Shown one piece after another: positions 1 to 4,866 of a stretch of 5,392 nt of DNA (positions within the stretch are counted from its first letter, which is position 1; the number at the start of each line of letters is the position of its first letter). The notes under the pieces were generated by a model. It did no database searches and had not been told where the DNA came from. It saw only the letters and a list, made by a program, of their open reading frames with translations. Source of the DNA: Candidatus Aenigmatarchaeota archaeon (GTDB lineage Archaea; Aenigmatarchaeota; Aenigmatarchaeia; QMZP01); assembly GCA_016202745.1 (NCBI GenBank), contig JACQOB010000117.1, forward strand, positions 1 to 5,392, read 5' to 3'. Both the position numbers and the translations under genes were made by a program.

Positions 1-1615
1 CAGAAAGAGGCCCTGATATGACCTTAACAGAATTGTTTTCTGAATCAATTTTCACGCCAACAGAAAGCCCTAATTCCAGGTTCCTGAACCATTCCTTCTT
101 CCCATGGATCATGAACGCACCCTTTGGCAGGTGCTCGCCCGGCGGCGGGGTCTTGGAAACCTGGTCCGGCTTCACGCAATAAACGTCCACGGTCCCCATT
201 CCCCGTGACCACGCCTTTGAGTTCGCGGCCGCGAATTCAGCGGCTTCCCTTATTGTCGCTTCTGGAATTCCTTTCCCTTCATCATTCTTTATGACAACAA
301 ACGAGGCCCCCTGGATGTCAGCATGGAAAACCAGGTCATTTGCATCCGTATGCTTCTTGATCAGCGCCTCATTTGAATCGGCATCCCTGCCGCCTATACA
401 CAGGAACCCGTCGCTGCTTTCAAACCACCTGAACTTCTCGTACCATTCCCCCTTCTGCCTGACCCTCCGCGCCACTTCAGGCTGCCTGACTGAAGCCCGC
501 TTCTTCGACTCCTCAATGGACTGCCTTATCCTCTCAACCTTCCTCCTGGCCTCCTTTGCCCTCTCGAAATAGGCGGCAGCGTTCTCCTCCAGGCTTTCCC
601 TTATGTCCAGCTCGATCTTCACCCCATTGATGGACACGACAATCGGGCTTCTGGATTTCTCATTTCTGGCCTTTTGCACAGCCTCATTGACAAACATATA
701 ATTTTCATACAGGAGCTCAGCCTTCCTTTTGCCCGCTTCGGCCTGCCTGCCCCATTTCTCCAGCGCCCCCTCCTGCTGCTTCAGTATCCTTTCATCCCTC
801 CCGCCCTGTTTCTCACCTTCCACGGCCCTTGAAAAGTGCCTCTCCAGCGCACCCGAAAAGGATTCCAGCCTTTCGTGCGGCCTGTCCTTCATGCTTTCCA
901 TGGGGAACGGGGACGCAAATCCTCCGTAGACGCGGGGCTCCATTTCCATGGAAAAAAGCAGCCGCACCTTGCTGAAGAGGTTTTCCATCGCGTCAGTGCC
1001 CAGGCTGTTGCCCTGGCCGCTCCCGTCCACCCCGGCCCTCGCGCACGCCTCGTTAGCATATTCAGAACCCAGGCCCAGGGAGACAGCCAGGCTGACCACG
1101 ATCTTCCTGTCGTTCCTCAGCAGCGCACCGAACTCCTCAAAGGGAATTTCAGAAGGCATCCTCATGGCCTTCGGGAACGAGTATGTTTCACCCCTCTTTA
1201 TTGTCCTGTCCTTCCACTCCTGCCTCTCCAGGGAGGAAATAATCCTGTAATCCTTTTCACAAAAAATGACGTTCCCCGGCCTTACCAGTTCTATAATGAG
1301 GATATTCTCAGGGGTGTGGAATTCGATTATCCTGTCAAACCCGTGCTGCCTTATTTCAATAATTTTCTTCCCTGACAGGTGTTTCCTGAGGAGCATAGAG
1401 AAGCCCGTCGGGTTCCCGGCTTCCATCCTGTATTGCGTGATGAAGAGCTTCCTGTCGTCCGCATGGAGCCAGAAGGTTTCGCCTGAATATATCTCAAAGA
1501 GCAGCTGCTTTCTCGCGTAATGGTATATCTTCCTGAAGAAGCCGCCCAGCAGCCTGCCCCTCAATTCCTTCGTCAGGTACAGCAGATCCAGCGATGTAAG
1601 GTCCTCCCTGGCCAT
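1..1615 (-). CDS. rqcH: Ribosome-rescue NFACT protein RqcH (archaeal Rqc2/NEMF type), partial at 3' end
   Basis: Seen: an open frame of 538 codons from ATG at 1615 to the left edge with no stop, so the C-terminus is missing. The N-terminal NFACT-N region (about 1-180) contains an FDR motif (D94, R95) followed by a strand reading NILIIELVRPGNVIF. A charged, helix-rich and probably coiled-coil stretch spans about 210-375. The NFACT-R domain (about 391-510) has the hallmark strings KFRWFESSDGFLCIGGRD, DLVFHADIQGA and LPKGAFMIHGKK. Known: these proteins bind the 50S subunit carrying a stalled peptidyl-tRNA, and in bacteria RqcH recruits tRNA-Ala to add C-terminal alanine tails; the Asp-Arg pair is needed there. 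Inferred: the same cytoplasmic role here. The start is the first ATG after an in-frame TGA at 1646-1648, and a TATA-like box lies 27 bases upstream. It lies downstream of the TatD gene but seems to have its own promoter. Confidence 0.95.
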   Translation of the reverse strand, partial: MAREDLTSLDLLYLTKELRGRLLGGFFRKIYHYARKQLLFEIYSGETFWLHADDRKLFITQYRMEAGNPTGFSMLLRKHLSGKKIIEIRQHGFDRIIEFHTPENILIIELVRPGNVIFCEKDYRIISSLERQEWKDRTIKRGETYSFPKAMRMPSEIPFEEFGALLRNDRKIVVSLAVSLGLGSEYANEACARAGVDGSGQGNSLGTDAMENLFSKVRLLFSMEMEPRVYGGFASPFPMESMKDRPHERLESFSGALERHFSRAVEGEKQGGRDERILKQQEGALEKWGRQAEAGKRKAELLYENYMFVNEAVQKARNEKSRSPIVVSINGVKIELDIRESLEENAAAYFERAKEARRKVERIRQSIEESKKRASVRQPEVARRVRQKGEWYEKFRWFESSDGFLCIGGRDADSNEALIKKHTDANDLVFHADIQGASFVVIKNDEGKGIPEATIREAAEFAAANSKAWSRGMGTVDVYCVKPDQVSKTPPPGEHLPKGAFMIHGKKEWFRNLELGLSVGVKIDSENNSVKVISGPLS

Positions 1616-1637
1616 AATAATTCTAGGCTCATTGTTG

Positions 1638-1647
1638 ATATTAATTC
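1638..1647 (-). promoter_or_regulatory. TATA-like promoter element for rqcH
   Basis: On the minus strand the sequence reads GAATTAATAT, centred about 27 bases before the rqcH ATG. No Shine-Dalgarno motif lies between it and the start codon. The distance matches an archaeal TATA box for a leaderless transcript. This is inferred from position and composition only. Confidence 0.5.
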
Positions 1648-1695
1648 ATTGGCCAGTTCTGACTATACCCATTCTGCATAAGTCAGCATTCAGGC

Positions 1696-2445
1696 CTAAA
1701 GCTTCAGCCTGAAGGCCCTTATGGCATTCTGCCTCGCGGCCCCAAGCACCTTCTCCTTCGGCGTCCCGGTTTCCTTCTCTATCTTTTCCGCAGAAAGCTT
1801 GATGTTCCAGGGCGTGTTCCTCTTCCTCTCCCTGTCCGGGTCAAGGAACGGGGAGTCAGTCTCCAGAAGGAGCCTGTCCAGCGGAAGCATTTTCGCGACC
1901 TTCCTCAGCTGCTTTGAAAAGCAAATATTGGTGGAAATGGATATCCACATGTTCTCATGCTGGATTATCTCCCTGGCGAGGTCAACTGGCCCTGAATAGC
2001 AGTGGAATATTATGTTTATCTCCTTTCCTTTAACCATCTCAAAGCAGTCCCTCTCCGCCTCCCACGAGTGGATGACAAGCGGCAGCTTCAGCTTTTCTGC
2101 CAAATCAATAAACTGTGAGAATATCTCTTTCTGCCTCTCCTGCTTCTGCAAATCCTTCTCCCAGTGGTAGTCCAGGCCCACTTCACCTATGCCCGCTATC
2201 CTGTCCTTGTTCCTTTTTATCAGGTCCAGGACCTTTTCATAATCAGATCCTTCAGTAGGGTGATAGCCTAAGGTAGGGAAAAGGAAATCCTTATGCATCC
2301 CGGCTGTTTTAAGGGCTTCAACACATTCACCATACCTGGCTGTTGCGAGCACCACAGCCGTCAGTTCTTTCTTGCACCGCGCAATTATCTCCTCCCTGTC
2401 CCTGTCGAATTCAGGGAAGCAAAGGTGGGCGTGAACGTCGATCAT
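1696..2445 (-). CDS. TatD-family metal-dependent hydrolase (DNase)
   Basis: Seen: 249 residues, the usual length for the family, with metal-site motifs in the expected order: DVHAH (H5, H7), GIGEVGLDYHW (E88), LVIHSW (H126), IFHCYSG (H148) and LLETDSPF (D197). Known: TatD proteins are TIM-barrel amidohydrolase-superfamily enzymes that use two divalent metals, and several are 3'-5' exonucleases or deoxyribonucleases linked to DNA repair or RNA end processing. Substrate cannot be read from sequence. Start choice: the frame stays open to an ATG at 2532, but that would add 29 residues, run through the promoter region and overlap hicB. The family normally begins a residue or two before the D-x-H-x-H motif, which fits ATG at 2445, and an AT-rich box lies about 27 bases upstream of it. 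All metal ligands appear present, so the enzyme is probably active. It is cytoplasmic, with no signal or membrane segment. Confidence 0.93.
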   Translation of the reverse strand: MIDVHAHLCFPEFDRDREEIIARCKKELTAVVLATARYGECVEALKTAGMHKDFLFPTLGYHPTEGSDYEKVLDLIKRNKDRIAGIGEVGLDYHWEKDLQKQERQKEIFSQFIDLAEKLKLPLVIHSWEAERDCFEMVKGKEINIIFHCYSGPVDLAREIIQHENMWISISTNICFSKQLRKVAKMLPLDRLLLETDSPFLDPDRERKRNTPWNIKLSAEKIEKETGTPKEKVLGAARQNAIRAFRLKL

Positions 2446-2467
2446 TAGGAATAATTTGGCATGGAGA

Positions 2468-2475
2468 TACTTTAA
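2468..2475 (-). promoter_or_regulatory. TATA-like promoter element for the TatD gene
   Basis: The minus strand reads TTAAAGTA here, centred about 26-27 bases before ATG 2445, with no Shine-Dalgarno motif in between. It forms the left half of an inverted repeat (2470-2485) shared with the divergent hicB promoter. The promoter role is inferred. Confidence 0.5.
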
Positions 2476-2477
2476 CC

Positions 2478-2485
2478 TTTTAAAG
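2478..2485 (+). promoter_or_regulatory. TATA-like promoter element for hicBA
   Basis: The plus strand reads TTTTAAAG, centred about 25-26 bases before the hicB ATG, and no Shine-Dalgarno motif follows. It is the right half of the inverted repeat CTTTAA-CCTT-TTAAAG at 2470-2485. Two divergent TATA boxes this close would make binding of the two initiation complexes compete. Inferred from position. Confidence 0.55.
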
Positions 2486-2506
2486 TCCGACAGCAAATAA
2501 CTAAAT

Positions 2507-2728
2507 ATGAAGAGGTATTTCACTGTCATCATAGAGAAGGACGAGGAGGCGGGTATGTATGTTGGCGAAGTCCCCGGGCTTCCTGGGTGTCACACGCACG
2601 GGAAAACAATAGACGAATTGATGAATAATATGCGCGAAGTCATAGAATTGTGCCTTGAAGCGGAAAAGGATAAGTCAGAAGAATTGCCTAAATTTGTTGG
2701 AGTGCAGCAAATTGAGGTTCCTGCATGA
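2507..2728 (+). CDS. hicB: HicB-family antitoxin, short form
   Basis: Seen: 73 residues. The first strand, YFTVIIEKDEE, is followed by MYVGEVPGLPGCHTHGKTIDE and a helix of the NMREVIELCLEAEK type, then a tail reading FVGVQQIEV. This is the partial RNase H-like fold of HicB antitoxins (formerly UPF0150). Known: HicB binds and blocks the HicA mRNA-cleaving toxin; longer HicBs also carry a C-terminal helix-turn-helix or ribbon-helix-helix domain that represses the operon. Here nothing follows the core fold, so a DNA-binding domain is absent. It overlaps hicA by four bases (ATGA), which implies coupled translation. Antitoxin comes first, the reverse of the common hicA-hicB order but frequent for short archaeal and cyanobacterial pairs. 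The start is fixed by the preceding TATA-like box and by the beginning of the first strand. Confidence 0.9.
   Translation: MKRYFTVIIEKDEEAGMYVGEVPGLPGCHTHGKTIDELMNNMREVIELCLEAEKDKSEELPKFVGVQQIEVPA
2714..2718 (+). promoter_or_regulatory. Ribosome binding site of hicA
   Basis: GAGGT lies 6 bases before the hicA ATG, inside the last codons of hicB. It matches the archaeal anti-Shine-Dalgarno sequence, whereas the first genes of the transcription units in this window lack one. It supports the hicA start at 2725 and translation from the hicB transcript. Confidence 0.65.
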
Positions 2729-2946
2729 GCCGCCTTACGCCTGTTTCTCCCAAAGACCTAGAGAAGAAGCTTTTGAAGCTCGGATTCCAGAAACTAAGGC
2801 AGAAGGGGAGCCATGTGTTCTATCAGCATCCGGATGGCAGGACTACCACCATACCATTCCATGGCAATTATGAGATTGGGCCTGTCCTGCTGGGGAAAAT
2901 ACAGAAGGAAATCAAGGTGAGCAGGGAGGAATTTAACCGGTTGTGA
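2725..2946 (+). CDS. hicA: HicA-family mRNA interferase toxin
   Basis: Seen: 73 residues with the HicA double-stranded-RNA-binding-like fold. An N-terminal helix (PKDLEKKLLKLGF) leads to the catalytic signature GSHVFYQHPDGRTTTIPFHG (His30 in GSH), then a C-terminal helix (LLGKIQKEI). Known: HicA cleaves mRNA using this histidine and arrests growth until HicB neutralises it. The key His and the P-x-H-G turn are intact, so the toxin looks functional. It starts inside the hicB stop (ATGA) with a Shine-Dalgarno motif 6 bases upstream, so both proteins should come from one transcript. Its stop lies 9 bases from the stop of the convergent BFN gene. By eye hicBA is more AT-rich than the genes to its right, which would fit acquisition by transfer, but this was not calculated. 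Confidence 0.92.
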   Translation: MSRLTPVSPKDLEKKLLKLGFQKLRQKGSHVFYQHPDGRTTTIPFHGNYEIGPVLLGKIQKEIKVSREEFNRL

Positions 2947-2958
2947 TGCAATGCATCA
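2944..2958. repeat. Perfect 15-base palindrome spanning two convergent stop codons
   Basis: TGATGCA-A-TGCATCA. The first three bases are the hicA stop and the last three, read on the minus strand, are the stop of the BFN gene. As RNA it could fold into a six-pair stem with a three-base loop on either strand. A role as a bidirectional 3'-end signal or protein site is possible but unproven. Confidence 0.6.
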
Positions 2959-3477
2959 GCAAACATTTTTCCCAAGCTGCCCGAGCAGCTGCTGGCTCAC
3001 GTAAACAGGCGCGCCCTTCCTCACGGCCACAGCTATCGAGTCGCTGGGCTTCGCGTCAAGGTTGAGCACCCTGTCGCCCTGCTGGATGACAAGCTTTGAG
3101 AAGTAGGCGTCCCCGCTGAATGACTCCACCTTGACCATCAGCACATCCATGTCGTAGGTGTCAAGTATGTCGACCATGATGTCATGGGCATTGGGCCTTG
3201 CGTCCCTGCTGTCCTCAAGCCCCCTGCTTATCGATTCCGCCTGGTAGTCATGGGTGGCCATTGACAGCCGCCTGCAGCCGCTTGTCAGCACTATGTTGTT
3301 CGCGTCTATGGCCACTTCTGCCTGCAAATAGCCCGCCAGCGAAAGCTGCGGTATCTCGTCAGCGAGAAGCCGGCCCTCTGTTGGCAGCCGGCCTACCGGC
3401 AGCCCTGTCAGCGCTATCCCTGCCGCGAGCCCCGATAGCATCACAATCCAGGTAAGGATTATCAGCCTCATATTCAC
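2956..3477 (-). CDS. Bifunctional nuclease (BFN/DUF151) domain protein with N-terminal membrane/signal segment
   Basis: Seen: 173 residues. Residues 5-26 are hydrophobic after a single Arg and are followed by small residues, so they form a signal peptide or membrane anchor. Residues about 45-165 match the BFN/DUF151 domain, with the C-terminal signature NLDAKPSDSIAVAVRKGAPVYV (positions 139-160). Known: single-domain BFN proteins are widespread; a plant member was reported to have DNase and RNase activity, but the biochemical role in archaea is unclear. Inferred: the N-terminal segment puts the domain outside the membrane, which is unusual. Two cysteines (C68, and C173 as the last residue) could pair outside the cell. 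The start is GTG at 3477; ATG at 3471, two codons later, is a fair alternative. It sits 43 bases downstream of the Lon-like protease gene on the same strand, so co-transcription is possible, although it also has an AT-rich box of its own. Confidence 0.85.
   Translation of the reverse strand: MNMRLIILTWIVMLSGLAAGIALTGLPVGRLPTEGRLLADEIPQLSLAGYLQAEVAIDANNIVLTSGCRRLSMATHDYQAESISRGLEDSRDARPNAHDIMVDILDTYDMDVLMVKVESFSGDAYFSKLVIQQGDRVLNLDAKPSDSIAVAVRKGAPVYVSQQLLGQLGKNVC
2966..2970 (+). terminator. Possible T-run terminator for hicBA
   Basis: Five T residues follow the palindrome at 2944-2958 by seven bases on the plus strand. Archaeal transcription often ends at short U-runs, so this could end the hicBA transcript. 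The run is short and lies within the 3' end of the opposing BFN gene, so the call is weak. Confidence 0.25.
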
Positions 3478-3500
3478 CCGCTGATAATAGAAATAGGCGG

Positions 3501-3509
3501 GTTATAAAT
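3501..3509 (-). promoter_or_regulatory. TATA-like element before the BFN gene
   Basis: The minus strand reads ATTTATAAC, centred about 28 bases before GTG 3477 and 34 before ATG 3471. The spacing favours a leaderless GTG start. It lies in the 43-base gap after the Lon-like gene, so it could instead be only AT-rich spacer within an operon. Confidence 0.45.
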
Positions 3510-3520
3510 TAATAGCCGGC

Positions 3521-4303
3521 CTACTCGAGGAAATATTCCAGCGCTTCCTTTATCGTTCCTGCCTCCACGATGTTTATCCCGGCCTGGCTCTCGACATTCA
3601 CCTTCTGCGGTATCTGTTCCACCGTACACACCTCAGTCCTGCCAACCTGCTCGCAATGGCGTTCTGTCCTGTAGCTGACCTGGGACCCTTGGCCGAGAGG
3701 GACAAGGAATGTATCTGCTCCGGCCTCCTTTGCCGCGGCTGCCTTCTCCAGTATCCCGCCCACTGGCCCTATTGTGCCGTCATGGTTGACCGTGCCCGTG
3801 ATGGTCACGCCCGGCCTGATGTCCCTGCCCTCGATGGCTGCTATGGTTGCGATTGTCAGGGCGGCGCCCGCGGAAGGCCCCTCAATTATCGACGCCTCCG
3901 CGTCAATGGAGTAGATGATGTCGAACTTGGACGTGTCCATTCCTGTCACATCCTCCGCCACTTTCTTGGCGGTCCTGATTGAGCTCTGTGTGTCGGTGAA
4001 GAACAGTATGTTGTCTATCGAGACCAGCGCCCTCCCGGAGCCCGGCGCGGCCTGCACGAACAGGACTGTTGACACACCGTTGCCGTCCTCGTCCACCGCA
4101 GGCACCCTTATGACCTTGGCCGACTCGTTGGTGAGATTCCCGAAGCCGGCAAAAGGCGTAACCGTGACAGGCCTCCCTTCCGGCACCGCGTTTATTTCTA
4201 TCGTGGCCTGCTGCGGCTGGTACATGTAAAAGGCCGTTATAATGCCGCCTGCATACATCCCTATGATGAGGCCAATGGCAACCAGAACTATTTCCAGCTT
4301 CAT
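3521..4303 (-). CDS. Membrane-anchored archaeal S16 (Lon-like) serine protease, COG1750 type
   Basis: Seen: 260 residues. A hydrophobic segment at about 4-27 is followed directly by an extended region with no AAA+ ATPase module. The protease core is at about 65-260. The catalytic serine is S144 in EGPSAGAALT and the catalytic lysine is K187 in GGILEKAAAAKEAGA; the 43-residue spacing equals that of the Ser-Lys dyad of E. coli Lon (S679, K722). Known: S16 proteases cut unfolded or regulatory proteins; COG1750 members are archaeal, ATPase-free and carry an N-terminal signal or anchor. Inferred: the domain faces outward, since the short N-terminus (MKLE) precedes one hydrophobic helix. Two cysteines (C217, C226) in a hydrophilic loop could form a disulfide, in line with an extracytoplasmic site. 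The start ATG at 4303 has a TATA-like box 26-27 bases upstream. It is the first gene of a possible two-gene unit with the BFN protein. Confidence 0.9.
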   Translation of the reverse strand: MKLEIVLVAIGLIIGMYAGGIITAFYMYQPQQATIEINAVPEGRPVTVTPFAGFGNLTNESAKVIRVPAVDEDGNGVSTVLFVQAAPGSGRALVSIDNILFFTDTQSSIRTAKKVAEDVTGMDTSKFDIIYSIDAEASIIEGPSAGAALTIATIAAIEGRDIRPGVTITGTVNHDGTIGPVGGILEKAAAAKEAGADTFLVPLGQGSQVSYRTERHCEQVGRTEVCTVEQIPQKVNVESQAGINIVEAGTIKEALEYFLE

Positions 4304-4324
4304 GAGAATGCATTCGGTTTGTAA

Positions 4325-4334
4325 GTATTTATTT
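4325..4334 (-). promoter_or_regulatory. TATA-like promoter element for the Lon-like protease
   Basis: The minus strand reads AAATAAATAC, centred about 26-27 bases before ATG 4303, and no Shine-Dalgarno motif is present. This fits a leaderless transcript. Inferred from position. Confidence 0.55.
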
Positions 4335-4380
4335 GTTGGCCGGGGTGGATTAGCGCTGCCGCAACCTGGATAGTGAAAGA

Positions 4381-4388
4381 TATTTAAA
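4381..4388 (+). promoter_or_regulatory. TATA box with purine-rich BRE for the 143-residue membrane protein
   Basis: TATTTAAA is centred about 27-28 bases before ATG 4412, preceded by GTGAAAGA, which resembles an archaeal B-recognition element. No Shine-Dalgarno motif follows. This is the most canonical archaeal promoter in the window. Confidence 0.65.
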
Positions 4389-4395
4389 CATAACT

Positions 4396-4405
4396 ACTAT
4401 ATAGT
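4396..4405. repeat. 10-base palindrome between TATA box and start codon
   Basis: ACTATATAGT is a perfect palindrome 7-16 bases before ATG 4412, between the TATA-like box and the expected transcription start. A repressor bound here would block initiation, but AT-rich palindromes of this length also arise by chance. Confidence 0.3.
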
Positions 4406-4411
4406 TGTCTT

Positions 4412-4843
4412 ATGGAAGTAAAAGGGCTGCTATTTCCAGTGTATAAACATAACTGCAGAACGTCACGTTCACTGTTAAGGCTGGCCAGGATGTTCGGGCA
4501 CAATGACCTGTATGAGATAGAGAGGCAGGCGGAATCGATAGTCAAGGAGGGTGAATTAAGGGAAAAAAAGGATCTGGATAGACCAATTATATTCAAAGAG
4601 AAAAATTGGCGGGCGGTTGCAGCAGGCGGTGCGGCTGGATATGCGGCCTGGGGGCTGGCTGGCACGGCCTTATATGTTCTAGGAGCGGATGTGGGTTTCT
4701 TGGATAGTATGACCAAAGTCGGCCTGGGAGTTGCGTGTTCCAGCCCGTTCATCTTTGATTTGCCCCTTTATGACGCAAGGCGGGCGGTTAAGTATATCTC
4801 CAGCAGGGAGGATGTTCCTTACAAAACCACGGAAACCCTTTAA
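4412..4843 (+). CDS. Hypothetical protein with two predicted membrane segments
   Basis: I do not recognise a family. Seen: 143 residues. Residues 1-66 are hydrophilic and basic, including a helix-like stretch (about 16-53) rich in Arg, Lys and Glu. A first hydrophobic segment covers about 68-91 (rich in Ala and Gly) and a second about 101-119. A charged tail follows (120-143). Two membrane passes would leave both ends on the same side; the positive charges (RSLLRLARM at the start and DARR after the second pass) suggest the cytoplasm. The start ATG at 4412 has a clear TATA/BRE 27-28 bases upstream and no Shine-Dalgarno, so the message is probably leaderless. It is divergent from the Lon-like protease gene and ends 23 bases before guaA, which has its own TATA-like box. 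A 122-residue frame on the opposite strand is judged a shadow because it lacks a plausible promoter and composition. Confidence 0.7.
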   Translation: MEVKGLLFPVYKHNCRTSRSLLRLARMFGHNDLYEIERQAESIVKEGELREKKDLDRPIIFKEKNWRAVAAGGAAGYAAWGLAGTALYVLGADVGFLDSMTKVGLGVACSSPFIFDLPLYDARRAVKYISSREDVPYKTTETL

Positions 4844-4845
4844 AT
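4838..4845 (+). promoter_or_regulatory. TATA-like promoter element for guaA
   Basis: CTTTAAAT is centred 25-26 bases before ATG 4867, preceded by GGAAACC, a possible BRE. The box includes the TAA stop codon (4841-4843) of the upstream gene. No Shine-Dalgarno motif precedes guaA, so a leaderless transcript is likely. Confidence 0.55.
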
Positions 4846-4866
4846 CTACTTAATCTAAATTGCCAC

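Noticed and set aside
291..572. 93-codon plus-strand frame near the left end
   Set aside because: It is the antisense of the conserved NFACT-R domain and neighbouring helices, with no start signals of its own.
836..1375. 179-codon plus-strand open frame
   Set aside because: It lies wholly inside rqcH on the other strand, has no promoter and does not resemble a protein family; the rqcH reading has clear domain motifs.
1659..1686. Inverted repeat CTGACT...AGTCAG between the TatD and rqcH genes, considered as a terminator
   Set aside because: Six-base arms with a 16-base loop and no T-run after it on the minus strand; likely chance.
3903..4313. 136-codon minus-strand frame overlapping the start of the Lon-like gene
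   Set aside because: It is rich in His, Arg and Gly with no family resemblance and is out of frame with the protease, whose catalytic motifs are intact.
4384..4752. 122-codon minus-strand frame opposite the 143-residue gene
   Set aside because: Ser/Pro/Ala-rich low-complexity composition and no promoter upstream; the plus-strand frame has a canonical TATA/BRE and sensible membrane segments.
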